Shown here: positions 16,013 through 25,095 of the stretch, one piece after another
Position numbering within the stretch: the first letter of the stretch is position 1
How the letters are laid out: every line of letters starts with the position of its first letter
NCBI GenBank assembly: GCA_041484525.1
Contig: JBGPHT010000073.1
Location: 1-35,816, forward strand
Reading direction: 5' to 3'
DNA: 35,816 nucleotides
Source: JBGPHT01 sp041484525
GTDB taxonomy: Bacteria; Acidobacteriota; Terriglobia; Bryobacterales; Bryobacteraceae
Notes under the pieces: model-generated
Database searches by the model: none
Told to the model about the DNA's origin: nothing
The model's input: the letters and a program-made list of their open reading frames with translations, nothing else
Position numbers and translations under genes: made by a program

Positions 16013-16735
16013 ATGAAGTTTCTCCGATGGGTGGGTGTGCTGGTCTGCGCCGGTTGCCTGGCGGCGCCCGCGGGCAGTGGGGGGCTCGATTACCCGCTGG
16101 CGCTCAAGACGCGCTGGACTTATCACCTGCACCACGTGCTCGGCGAGGGAGTGCGCTTCGGTCCGGACGACGCCAAGCTGGCGAAGGGCAAAGTGCTCGA
16201 CACTACTCTGGTGGCGGAAGTCATGGGAGTGGATACGTTCGGCGGCCGCACTTATTCGCGTGTGGAGAACCGGCGCAGCGGCAAGCGGTGGTTAGTCGAA
16301 TGGCTGCGGCTGACGGCGGACGGCCTGATGGTGGGCAAGACGATGGAGTACGACCAGGAGTCGACCACCACCGAGATGAAACCGGAACAGCGGCGCATCG
16401 CGGCCGAGCTTCGCGGGGGATACTTCTGGAACTGGCAGCCGCCGAACGTGCCGGTGCGCATCCAGTACGACATCGTTGGACCGATGGTGACGCAGGTGCC
16501 GGCGGGACGCTTCGACGCCATCCAGATCCGGCAGCACTCCACCATGGGGTCGGGCGGCAGCGCGGTGCAGGTCCGGCAGCTCTCCTGGTTCGTGCCCGGC
16601 GTCGGGATCGTGAAGCAGGACACCGAAACCGACCGGCAGGGACGCATGCTGGCGCACGTGGTGCTGACGCTCGAGAAGTTCGAAAAACCTTCAATTGAAG
16701 ACGCGCAGCCGGCTCAGGGCGCAGTCGATCGGTAG
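16013..16735 (+). CDS. Secreted protein of unknown function
   Basis: 240 residues from ATG 16013, which gives a signal sequence (MKFLRWVGVLVCAGCLAAPA); an in-frame ATG at 15980 would add 11 residues. A cysteine in VCAGC could suggest a lipoprotein, but the residue at -3 is not usual for a lipobox. The mature part is beta-rich with aromatic positions (YPLALKTRWTYHLHHVLGEG, GGRTYSRVENRRSGKRWLVE, YFWNWQPPNVPVRIQYDIVG, LSWFVPGVGIVKQDTET). The pattern 'VPAGRFDAIQIRQ ... WFVPGVGIVKQD' is shared by lipoprotein-carrier-like or DUF3108-like beta-barrel proteins, but I cannot assign a family. It overlaps the convergent acetyltransferase gene by 22 bases. Confidence 0.7.
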   Translation: MKFLRWVGVLVCAGCLAAPAGSGGLDYPLALKTRWTYHLHHVLGEGVRFGPDDAKLAKGKVLDTTLVAEVMGVDTFGGRTYSRVENRRSGKRWLVEWLRLTADGLMVGKTMEYDQESTTTEMKPEQRRIAAELRGGYFWNWQPPNVPVRIQYDIVGPMVTQVPAGRFDAIQIRQHSTMGSGGSAVQVRQLSWFVPGVGIVKQDTETDRQGRMLAHVVLTLEKFEKPSIEDAQPAQGAVDR

Positions 16736-17250
16736 AGCACGTGGCGGCGCAGCGGGTGACCCTCGGGCAGGCGCGGATGGTCGAAATCATCGGCGGCGTT
16801 GTGGGTCATTCCGAGCTTTTCCATCACGCGGCGTGACGCCAAATTCGCGGGGACGGTGAAGGCGACGATCTCGTCGAGTGCCAGCGTCTCGAACCCATAG
16901 TGGAGAGCGGCACGAGCACCTTCGGTGGCGAGCCCCTGGTTCCAGTGCGCGGCGGCGAGACGCCAGCCGATCTCGATGCAAGGCATGAATGGGCCCTCGA
17001 GGTTCGGGACGCCCAGCCCGATGAAGCCGATGAACTCGCCGGTGAGACGGAGCTCGGCGGCGAAGAGTCCAAAGCCATGGACGTCGAAATGGGCTTCGAT
17101 GCGCTCCGCCAGAGCGTCGCTCTCGGTGCGCGACAACGTGGCGGGGAAGTAGCGCATCACCCGCGGGTCGGCATTGAGGCCGGCGAAAGGGACGCGGTCC
17201 GCAGGGCGCCATGCGCGGAGGAACAGGCGGGGAGTCTCGATCGGCAGCAC
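16714..17250 (-). CDS. GNAT acetyltransferase, RimJ/RimL type
   Basis: 178 residues, complete. The opening IETPRLFLRAWRPADRVPFA is the hallmark start of RimJ/RimL-like enzymes (PF13302 type). IEIGWRLAAAHWNQGLATEG (about residues 92-111) holds the acetyl-CoA loop (W-x-Q-G-x-A-x-E), and ALDEIVAFTVPANLASRRVM then EKLGM is motif B. These enzymes move an acetyl group from acetyl-CoA to an amine, often a protein N-terminus or a small molecule; the substrate is not known here. Unlike the neighbouring GNAT at 15614 it keeps its cofactor site. Confidence 0.88.
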   Translation of the reverse strand: MLPIETPRLFLRAWRPADRVPFAGLNADPRVMRYFPATLSRTESDALAERIEAHFDVHGFGLFAAELRLTGEFIGFIGLGVPNLEGPFMPCIEIGWRLAAAHWNQGLATEGARAALHYGFETLALDEIVAFTVPANLASRRVMEKLGMTHNAADDFDHPRLPEGHPLRRHVLYRSTAP

Positions 17251-17374
17251 ATCAAAGGATTGTAACTGCGCGGAGGGTCGCGAAGAAATCGCTCCATTTG
17301 CGAAACTGCCGCGAGCGTCCCGGCATCGACTGCCTACGCCACGATATCATGAAGGTCAGAAAGCACTCATCTGA

Positions 17375-20300
17375 ATGGCGTCTAAATCCGATCCGGAAAA
17401 GGGTATCAACAGTTGGCTGGAAGACGAGCTGTATCAGCAGTATCTGCATGACCACTCGGCGGTAGACGAGAGCTGGAAGCACCGCTTCGAGGAGAACGGC
17501 GAGGCCCCGCCCGCGCCCCGAAACGATCAGCCGGCCGCAGCTTCAGCCCCCGCGGCCCCCGCCGGCGCTCCCCTGCCCGAGGGCGAACTGCAACCGCTGC
17601 GCGGCGCCGCCGGACGGATCGCGCAGAACATGACGGCGTCGCTCGCGATTCCGCTCGCCACCTCGCAGCGCACCATCGCGGTCAAAGTGATGGATGAGAA
17701 CCGCCGCATCATCAACCAGCACCGGACACTCGTCGGCAAGTCGAAGGTCTCGTACACGCACCTCATCGGGTGGGCCATTCTCAGGGCGCTCGAAGAAGTG
17801 CCGGTGATGAATCAGTCCTACGCGGAGAAGGACGGGCAGCCGGTCCGCGTGGTGCGCGCGCAGGTCAACCTCGGCATCGCCGTCGACGTGCCGGGCAAGG
17901 ACGGCACGCGCTCGCTCATGGTCCCCAACATCAAAGACGCCGGCGCGCTGAACTTCTACGAATATGTCGCCAAGTTCGACGACCTGGTGGCGCGGGCGCG
18001 CGCGTCCAAGCTCACACCTGCCGATTTCCAGGCGACTACGATTTCGCTCACCAATCCGGGCACCGTGGGGACGATGTCGTCGAACCCGCGGCTGATGCCC
18101 GGGCAAGGGGCGATCGTCGCGGCGGGCGCCATCGACTATCCGGCGGAATACCAGGGTGCGGCCGATGAAACGCGCGCGGCACTCGGCATCAGCAAAGTGA
18201 TGACGCTCACCTGCACTTACGATCACCGCATCATTCAAGGCGCGGAGTCGGGCATGTTCCTGGGGCGGCTGCAGGCGCTGCTCGATGGCCAGCACAGTTT
18301 CTACGAAGAGGTCTTCGAGCACCTGCGCATGCCGCACCAGCCAGTCCGCTGGGAAAAGGACCGGCTGCCGCTGCTCCCCGGGATGACGGCGGCGCGGCAC
18401 GCCGAGATCGCCAAGGAAGCGGGGATCATCCAGATGATCAACGCTTACCGCGTGCGCGGTCACCTCATCGCCGATCTGGATCCGCTGGGCACGGAGCCGA
18501 GCTACCATCCGGAGCTCGACCCGCAGACTTACGGGCTGACCATCTGGGACCTGGACCGCGAGTTCCTCACGGGGTCGTTGGGCGAGGCCATCGGAGAAGG
18601 CGGCCCCAAGCCCGTCGCCACGCTGCGCGAAATCCTCGAAACGTTGCGCGAGACGTACTGCGGCAAGATCGGCTGCGAGTACATGAACATCCAGGTGCCG
18701 GAGCAGAAGCGCTGGCTGCAGCAACGGATGGAGCCGAAGACCAACCACTGGCCGCTCGATCGCGAAACGCGGCTGCGCATTCTGCGGAACATCATCGCGG
18801 GCGAAGAGTTCGAGCACTTCCTGCACTCGCGGTTCGTGGGGCAGAAGCGGTTCGCTCTCGAGGGCGGCGAGACGGCGCTGGCAATTCTGGAGGAGATCCT
18901 GGAACGCGCGGCGGCCAATAACGTTCACGAAATCGTGATGGGGATGGCGCATCGCGGCCGTCTCAACATCCTGGCCAACGTGGTGGGGAAGGACGTCAAG
19001 CAGATCTTCTCCGAGTTCGAGGGCGAGATCGATCCTTCGAGCACGCAGGGGTCGGGCGACGTGAAGTATCACCTGGGCGCCACCGGCGTGCGCAGGACGG
19101 AAGCCGGGCGCGAGATCGTGGTATCGGTTTCGCCCAATCCGAGCCACCTGGAAGCCGTCGACCCGGTGGTGGAAGGTATCGTGCGCCCGAAGCAGGACCG
19201 CCTCGGAGATACGGCGCGCGCCCGCGTGATTCCGGTGCTGGTGCACGGCGACGCAGCGTTCGCCGGCCAGGGCGTGGTGACGGAGACGCTGAATCTTTCG
19301 CAGCTCGACGGCTACTCGACGGGCGGGACGATCCACCTGATCATCAATAACCAGATCGGATTCACTACGCTGCCCGATGAAGCGCGCTCGACGCCCTACT
19401 CCACCGACGCGGCGCGCGGTGTGCAGGCGCCGATCTTCCACGTGAACGGAGACGATCCCGAGGCCGCCATCCGAGTGGTCGAGCTCGCGTTCGACTATCG
19501 CCAGACGTTCAAGAAGGACGTCGTCATCGACATGTTCTGCTACCGCCGCCACGGGCACAACGAAGGCGACGATCCCAGCTACACGCAGCCCATCCTGTAC
19601 CGCAAGATCAAGGAGCATCCGGCGGTGAGCGTGTTGTATGGGGACCGATTGGTGCGCGAGGGCGTGCTCGAGGCGGATGAGGTCCAGGCCATGCGCAAGG
19701 CCGTGGCGCAGCGGCTCTCGGACGCGTACGACGCGGCGCAGAAGCAGGCCGAGCGCTACGAATTGCAGGAACTAAGCGCGGTCGCGGGCGAGGAGATCGC
19801 GGGGTTCTGCCCGCGGACCGCGGTAAACCAGCAGGTACTCGAGCGCGTGGTGAGCGGCATCACGAGCTTCCCGGAAAACTTCCACCTGCATGCGAAGCTG
19901 CGCGGCTTCGTCGACAAACGGCGCGCGGCGATCGAAAAGGATGGGAATATCGACTGGGCGTTCGCGGAAGCGCTGGCGTTCGGCACGCTGGTGCTGGAAG
20001 GCACGGCGGTGCGGTTGAGCGGGCAGGATTCGGGACGCGGCACTTTCAGCCAGCGGCACCTGGCGTTTTACGATTTCGAGACCAGCAAGCCCTATATCCC
20101 GCTGCAGCATATCGCACCCGGCCAGGCGCGCTTCGACGTGTACGACAGCTCGCTGAGCGAGTACGCGGTGCTCGGGTTCGAATTCGGCTACAGCGTGGCG
20201 GACCCGCTGACGCTGGTGATCTGGGAGGCGCAGTTCGGCGATTTCGCCAACGGCGCGCAGATCATGCTCGACCAGTTCATATCGAGCGCGGAATCGAAAT

Positions 20301-21040
20301 GGGGCCAGCCGAGCGGCCTCGTGATGCTGCTGCCGCACGGCTACGAAGGCCAGGGGCCGGAGCATTCGAGCGCGCGCATCGAGCGCTACCTCACGCTGTG
20401 CGCCGAGAACAACATGCTGGTGTGCAACTGCACCACGCCAGCCCAATATTTCCATGTGCTGCGGCGCCAGATGTACGGCGGCGCCGACCGGCGCGGCATG
20501 CGCAAGCCGCTCATCCTTTTCACGCCCAAGAGCCTGCTACGGCATCCCCGCGCGGTCTCGACGGTGCACGATTTCACCAGTGCAGGCTTCACCGAGATCA
20601 TCGGCGACGCCTGCGACCCGTCCAAGGTCTCGCGCGTGGTGTTCTGCTCCGGCAAGATCTACTACGACCTGCTGGCGGCGCGCGAGCAGCGCAGCGCGGA
20701 GCACGTGGCGCTCGTTCGAGTCGAGCAACTGTACCCGTTCGCGGCGTCGCAGGCCACCGATCTGCTGGCCCGCTATTCGCCCACCGCCGAGATGGTGTGG
20801 GCGCAGGAGGAACCGCGCAACATGGGTCCGTGGCGCGTATTGCGCGAGGCCATCCAGCCGCTGCTCGACGGCACCGGCCGGGAAGTGCGTTACGTGGGGC
20901 GGCCGGAGAGCGCCAGCCCCGCCACCGGATCGGGCAAGCGGCATCAGCAGGAGCAGGCGGAAATCGTCAACGATGCGCTGACGCCCGGCGCGATCTCGCA
21001 AACGCGCCGCGTGCGCGTCGTGGCGAGAAGGAAGAAGTAG
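17375..21040 (+). CDS. kgd: Multifunctional 2-oxoglutarate metabolism enzyme (fused E2-E1, KGD/OdhA type)
   Basis: 1221 residues. The N-terminus has the short E1-type helix (INSWLEDELYQQYLHDHSAV) and a Pro/Ala linker. Residues about 75-310 form a dihydrolipoamide succinyltransferase catalytic domain ending at TCTYDHRIIQGAESG, with catalytic H284. No lipoyl domain is present. Residues about 350-1221 form the thiamine-diphosphate E1 component: GMAHRGRLNILANVVGKD, GDAAFAGQGVVTETLNLSQL, HLIINNQIGFTT, RRHGHNEGDDPSYTQPILY (metal/cofactor region) and LLPHGYEGQGPEHSSARIER. It converts 2-oxoglutarate to succinyl-CoA with lipoamide dehydrogenase, or decarboxylates it. The E2-E1 fusion is known mainly from Actinobacteria and also found in Acidobacteriota. 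Monocistronic, with its promoter in the 124-bp gap. Confidence 0.92.
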   Translation: MASKSDPEKGINSWLEDELYQQYLHDHSAVDESWKHRFEENGEAPPAPRNDQPAAASAPAAPAGAPLPEGELQPLRGAAGRIAQNMTASLAIPLATSQRTIAVKVMDENRRIINQHRTLVGKSKVSYTHLIGWAILRALEEVPVMNQSYAEKDGQPVRVVRAQVNLGIAVDVPGKDGTRSLMVPNIKDAGALNFYEYVAKFDDLVARARASKLTPADFQATTISLTNPGTVGTMSSNPRLMPGQGAIVAAGAIDYPAEYQGAADETRAALGISKVMTLTCTYDHRIIQGAESGMFLGRLQALLDGQHSFYEEVFEHLRMPHQPVRWEKDRLPLLPGMTAARHAEIAKEAGIIQMINAYRVRGHLIADLDPLGTEPSYHPELDPQTYGLTIWDLDREFLTGSLGEAIGEGGPKPVATLREILETLRETYCGKIGCEYMNIQVPEQKRWLQQRMEPKTNHWPLDRETRLRILRNIIAGEEFEHFLHSRFVGQKRFALEGGETALAILEEILERAAANNVHEIVMGMAHRGRLNILANVVGKDVKQIFSEFEGEIDPSSTQGSGDVKYHLGATGVRRTEAGREIVVSVSPNPSHLEAVDPVVEGIVRPKQDRLGDTARARVIPVLVHGDAAFAGQGVVTETLNLSQLDGYSTGGTIHLIINNQIGFTTLPDEARSTPYSTDAARGVQAPIFHVNGDDPEAAIRVVELAFDYRQTFKKDVVIDMFCYRRHGHNEGDDPSYTQPILYRKIKEHPAVSVLYGDRLVREGVLEADEVQAMRKAVAQRLSDAYDAAQKQAERYELQELSAVAGEEIAGFCPRTAVNQQVLERVVSGITSFPENFHLHAKLRGFVDKRRAAIEKDGNIDWAFAEALAFGTLVLEGTAVRLSGQDSGRGTFSQRHLAFYDFETSKPYIPLQHIAPGQARFDVYDSSLSEYAVLGFEFGYSVADPLTLVIWEAQFGDFANGAQIMLDQFISSAESKWGQPSGLVMLLPHGYEGQGPEHSSARIERYLTLCAENNMLVCNCTTPAQYFHVLRRQMYGGADRRGMRKPLILFTPKSLLRHPRAVSTVHDFTSAGFTEIIGDACDPSKVSRVVFCSGKIYYDLLAAREQRSAEHVALVRVEQLYPFAASQATDLLARYSPTAEMVWAQEEPRNMGPWRVLREAIQPLLDGTGREVRYVGRPESASPATGSGKRHQQEQAEIVNDALTPGAISQTRRVRVVARRKK

Positions 21041-21044
21041 GTCC

Positions 21045-21827
21045 TTAGGCTCTCTTCTCGAGTACCACCAGCATTCTCGAAGCCAGCTTCGGGATTCTGG
21101 AGAGCAGCGAGTCCACCAGATTCAGGCAAGGCAAGAGCGCGGCCGGGTACAACTGCGGCCCCCGGAATCCGCCGCTCGCCACATAAGCCAAGCCGGAAAA
21201 ATACTGAACCTCGGCTACCCGCCAATCACGAAGCTTCTCCCGGAATGCGGCCGATCCAAACACTCGGCTCGCGTTGCTCTGGGCTGCGTAGTACGCGCTG
21301 TCGCGGCTTGAAAAATCCGCCGGAGCGTCCCATTCGATCTCGTCATGCATTCCTAGAGGTTCGTGGTGCAAGTTGCCGAAAACGAAGCGCCCCACCCATC
21401 CCATGGCAGGCTCGAAGATGATGAGACGGCCGTTCGGTCCGAGCACTCTGGCGAATTCCCGCAGCGCCGTGCCCGGGTACTGCAGATGGTGCCAGACGTC
21501 GAAGAGAATCAGGTTTCCAACCGTGCCATCCCCGAAGCTCAACTGATACGCATCCTCCACGCGATCCAACCACGCGTTCGGGAAAATGTCGGTCGTGACG
21601 CACTCCGGGACGTGTTGCTTGATATTGCCCATGCCTGACCCCAGTTCGACGATGAGGCCCCGAGCGGACGGACTAAGGCGCGCCGCGATCTGCCGGTAGA
21701 ACTGCGAATACACCTGTCGCAGCACCGCCTTCTTGTTCCAAAACTCGAAGTTCTGATGGATTTCTTGGTTGTGCTGCTCGATGGAGGCTTGCCTCGCCGT
21801 AGCGTCGTTTTCGGGCGAAGCTTGCAT
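21045..21827 (-). CDS. Class I SAM-dependent methyltransferase
   Basis: 260 residues from ATG 21827, which overlaps the stop of the fucokinase gene in TGATG, so translation is probably coupled. Motif I is RGLIVELGSGMGNIKQH at about residues 57-73, the acidic residue of motif II falls in TTDIFPNAWLD, and the strand-4 region reads LILFDVWHHLQYPGTALREF, then ARVLGPNGRLIIFEPAMGW, typical of the Methyltransf_11 group. A C-terminal part has LYPAALLPCLNLVDSLLSRI, which may lie against the membrane. Coupling with the fucose-activating enzyme points to a sugar or glycolipid substrate. Confidence 0.85.
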   Translation of the reverse strand: MQASPENDATARQASIEQHNQEIHQNFEFWNKKAVLRQVYSQFYRQIAARLSPSARGLIVELGSGMGNIKQHVPECVTTDIFPNAWLDRVEDAYQLSFGDGTVGNLILFDVWHHLQYPGTALREFARVLGPNGRLIIFEPAMGWVGRFVFGNLHHEPLGMHDEIEWDAPADFSSRDSAYYAAQSNASRVFGSAAFREKLRDWRVAEVQYFSGLAYVASGGFRGPQLYPAALLPCLNLVDSLLSRIPKLASRMLVVLEKRA

Positions 21828-24800
21828 CAGAAGTGTCCCCGGCTTGCACCCAGGCCCGCGATTCCCCGCCAGGCGCGCAGCCCCTCCCGGGCGATCTGGC
21901 TCGCATAGATCGCACCGCCGGCGCAGATGTCCGCTCTGCCAAGAAACGTGCGAAGCCGATGGGCCTCCTCCGGGCTCCGCGCCAGCAAAATCAGAAATCC
22001 CCCGCCCCCCGCACCAGCCAGTTTGGCGCCGCGAATAAACGGCCGCACCGATTCCAACAGGCTGTTGATGGGAGCGTTGGTGGTGTTCGGATCGAGCACC
22101 TGATTCAGGTCCCAGTGCCGGTCCAGCAGACGCCCCAAAAGATCCCAGTCTCCTTCCTGCATGGCGTACGCCATCTCGCTGGCCAGCGTTTTGATGCTGT
22201 GCAGCACCTGCACGCACGCCGTCTCGCGCGCCAGATATCTTCCGACCACCTGGCGAAGCAGATCGCGCGCCACGCGCCGGATGCCGGTGTAGTAAAGCAC
22301 CAGCAGGCTCTCGAACTCGGCCGCGCGTTCGGCCGTCCACGGAACCGGCTGGACACGCACTCGCTGCTTCAATCCAGGTCCCGTCACCACCAGCTTCGCG
22401 CCGGGAAATATTCCTCCGGCCTGGTCCTGCCAGCCGCCGCCCGTCGTCATCAACTGCTCCAGACGCATGACTCGTTCACTGAGCGCCTGATCGTCGACCG
22501 GCGTAGCCGCTATTTCCGCGATCGCCCGCAACGTCGTGGCCGCGAGAATGCTGCTGGTGCCGAGCCCCGAGCCCATGGGCAGGTTCACCTCGGTGGTGAT
22601 TTCCAGGCCGCCGCCCATCCGCCGCAAACGCTCCACCAACGCGCCGCCCGGTTCGAACAGGCCGGTCATCCGCAATGCCGTCCTGGGAATTGAGAACGGA
22701 TCGCCGGGGCAAGGCGGCTCGAGCAATTCTTCACTGGTTCGATACTCCGCCGCCGCCCGATCGTCCCCGCAGATGCAGCGGACCACCGGCTCGCACAGCC
22801 GCCGGACTGTCGTCCGGATCGGGTAGCCGCCATTCAGCAGCACCGCGATGTTGAGCACCGTCCCGCCCCAGTCGAGACAGAATGGCGGCGTGTCCGACCA
22901 GCCACCGCCCAGATCGATTCGCGCGGGACCTTCGACCGTAATCTCCTCACCCCGCCACGGGCTCGTAAGCTGCACCGAGTCGCCGGAATTTCCGAGTTCC
23001 ACCGCTCGCTCGATCAGCCGAAACGCGGAGGCGTGCGATTCGCCGGCTTCATCCACCAGCCCCGCTTGTCCGAAAAAGAGGCCGGCCGCGTAGTCGCGGT
23101 TGGCGGCCTCGGTCAGCGACGATGCCTCCAATTCGCGCGCGCGCACACCGAGAGCATCGCCGGTTTCCGCTAGTGTCGCGGTGCCGGGCGCATTCGCCAG
23201 CAGCGGCCGGATGTCGGCACCGGACTCCACCAGCGCCAGCGCCAGCATTCTCCAATTGGCATTCCACCGGCGGGAGCGCGCGGCTTCGAGCACGGGCCCA
23301 TCCGCCAACTGGGTGCTGCTTGCCAGCGACAAACGTTCCTGTTCCCGCCATCGCTCCGCCGAGTAGTTGCTGCCCGGAAGCAGTTGCAGCCAGCGTGCGC
23401 ACTCCCAGGCGTGCTCCACTGCGGCGACCGGAAATAATCGCGCATTCCACAACGTCCAGTCGTGCGCCGGCAGGCCCGGCCAGACTTCGTTCGGATCCAT
23501 GCCGCGGCTGCGCAACTCCTCCACCATCGGCCGGCCGAACCACGTGGCATTTCCTCCCACCGCCAAAGCCTTGGGATCGTCCTCCACGCCGTAGACGCGA
23601 ATCACGACGCCGCGCCGTCCACCGGAAGCGATGACCGGCACCTGATGGACCACGGTGTTTTCCGAAACGTCGACCGTGCCCTGGATGCCGTCCAGCCCGT
23701 GCAGAACCGCGCCCGATGCGGCTCGCGCGCAGACGCTCAAATTGCACTCGATCGCCACCGTATCCGCGCCCAGGTCCGCTCCACCCGCCAGCACGCTGTC
23801 GATTACGACGCCGGCCGACCGCACTCCGGCTTGCCGCGTGACACCCAGCCGCCGTTGCGCCGCGTACAGCTTCGAGAACTCCGTATCGCCTGTCATCAAC
23901 TGCCGAAACAGCGAAGTCGTTCCCACATGAGTGAAGTCGCCCGGCACCACAGAACACCAGAACGGCAAGCCCTTCAAGGCTTCGGAGAGTGCGTGCAACG
24001 CCGGCGGATCGTCCGGCCCGGGTTTCCATTGCCCGGTGAGCGCCATGGTGACGTGCCGGTACAGATCGATCGCCGCCGGCTTGCCGTCGCCGCCGGCCCA
24101 CCCGTCGATTGCCAGTTGAGTGAGGCGGGCTGCCGTTGCCGGATCGAAGCGCAGCAAACCCGTGTCCAAGGCTACCTGGTCGCTTTCCAGCAGTCCGCCG
24201 GCGGCGCGCAATTCGGCGATCGATGGCTTCTGCAGAAAGGCATAGATCCGGCCCTGTTCGTCGGTGACGTACACCCCATGCCGGGTGCCCGTCTCGGACG
24301 GCTGGAGCATGGCCACTCCGCTGACCCCGGGGCGATCCCAACTCAGCGACTCCGGGTCGAAGGTGAGGATGACGTCGCCCGACCCCACCACCAGTCCCGA
24401 TTCCAGACGTCCGGCCCACCCTGTCGAGAGCGCGAGGAATTCGTCGAACACGGTGCTGGCTTCTCCCCAGGGAGTTGCCAGCGGTAAAGCGCTGAACAGC
24501 TTTCCGGAAAGCGAGTATTGCGGCAGCCTTCGCGAATCGCCGCCCGAATGGATCAACAGCACACGCTGGCCGGACCACCATTGAGCCAGATCGAAAGCCG
24601 ATGCTGGATTACCGGCTCCGGAAAGCAGTTCCGCCGCCAGGGTGCGGAGAGCGTTCAACGTGGCGCCGCCGCTGCCGATCCGCTCGCCGGCCAAATCCGG
24701 CACCACCAGGTATTTCGTGCCGGCTGGAATCCGGCCACCGTCCACCCGCCGGTGAAGCTCCGATTCGTATCGCTCCGCCTGTCGTTCGGAACTAGCCGTA

Positions 24801-24931
24801 ATGATCACGGCGGTCCACCAGGATGGCGCGGCATGCATGCCCGCCACGCGCGCCGCGTACAGCCGCCGCGTCCGTTGCACCATCGCCCGGAGTTGGTCCT
24901 GCATGCTGGCGGGCGGGTTGGTGCGCGTCAT
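21827..24931 (-). CDS. fkp: Bifunctional L-fucokinase / fucose-1-phosphate guanylyltransferase (FKP type)
   Basis: About 1034 residues from ATG 24931. The N-terminal half is the nucleotidyltransferase: VVPDLAGERIGSGGATLNAL (about residues 77-96) holds the nucleotide-binding loop, followed by VLLIHSGGDSRRLPQYSLSG and an end with left-handed-helix repeats (GTVDVSENTVVHQVPV). The C-terminal part is a GHMP kinase: EGPARIDLGGGWSDTPPFCL, the phosphate-binding MGSGLGTSSILAATTL near residue 790, and AKLAGAGGGGFLILLA near 970. The order and length match FKP (Bacteroides fragilis about 950, Arabidopsis about 1055). It makes GDP-L-fucose from L-fucose, ATP and GTP (salvage route). A candidate -10 TAAAAT lies at 24969-24964 on its strand. 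First of a two-gene unit with the methyltransferase. Confidence 0.87.
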   Translation of the reverse strand: MTRTNPPASMQDQLRAMVQRTRRLYAARVAGMHAAPSWWTAVIITASSERQAERYESELHRRVDGGRIPAGTKYLVVPDLAGERIGSGGATLNALRTLAAELLSGAGNPASAFDLAQWWSGQRVLLIHSGGDSRRLPQYSLSGKLFSALPLATPWGEASTVFDEFLALSTGWAGRLESGLVVGSGDVILTFDPESLSWDRPGVSGVAMLQPSETGTRHGVYVTDEQGRIYAFLQKPSIAELRAAGGLLESDQVALDTGLLRFDPATAARLTQLAIDGWAGGDGKPAAIDLYRHVTMALTGQWKPGPDDPPALHALSEALKGLPFWCSVVPGDFTHVGTTSLFRQLMTGDTEFSKLYAAQRRLGVTRQAGVRSAGVVIDSVLAGGADLGADTVAIECNLSVCARAASGAVLHGLDGIQGTVDVSENTVVHQVPVIASGGRRGVVIRVYGVEDDPKALAVGGNATWFGRPMVEELRSRGMDPNEVWPGLPAHDWTLWNARLFPVAAVEHAWECARWLQLLPGSNYSAERWREQERLSLASSTQLADGPVLEAARSRRWNANWRMLALALVESGADIRPLLANAPGTATLAETGDALGVRARELEASSLTEAANRDYAAGLFFGQAGLVDEAGESHASAFRLIERAVELGNSGDSVQLTSPWRGEEITVEGPARIDLGGGWSDTPPFCLDWGGTVLNIAVLLNGGYPIRTTVRRLCEPVVRCICGDDRAAAEYRTSEELLEPPCPGDPFSIPRTALRMTGLFEPGGALVERLRRMGGGLEITTEVNLPMGSGLGTSSILAATTLRAIAEIAATPVDDQALSERVMRLEQLMTTGGGWQDQAGGIFPGAKLVVTGPGLKQRVRVQPVPWTAERAAEFESLLVLYYTGIRRVARDLLRQVVGRYLARETACVQVLHSIKTLASEMAYAMQEGDWDLLGRLLDRHWDLNQVLDPNTTNAPINSLLESVRPFIRGAKLAGAGGGGFLILLARSPEEAHRLRTFLGRADICAGGAIYASQIAREGLRAWRGIAGLGASRGHF

Positions 24932-25095
24932 GGAAGACACTGGAGTCAGATGTATGAATCAGTATTTTAGCTGTTTGAGATAGCCTTCGTCCGCACGGCG
25001 GGCTCGGCAGTCTCGAACTCGCGTGGACGAATCATTTCACATATAAACAGAATTGCCGCGCAAACATCGGCGCCTCTGATAATCTGATCGAAGGT

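Noticed and set aside
17543..19618. Long open frame (691 codons) antisense to the 2-oxoglutarate enzyme gene
   Set aside because: It mirrors a well-conserved gene; its translation is rich in His, Arg and Val with no known motif, as expected for the complement of high-GC coding DNA.
23049..24581. Long minus-strand open frame within fkp in another phase
   Set aside because: Arg/Gly/Ala-rich translation without motifs, while the fkp frame has all the family landmarks.
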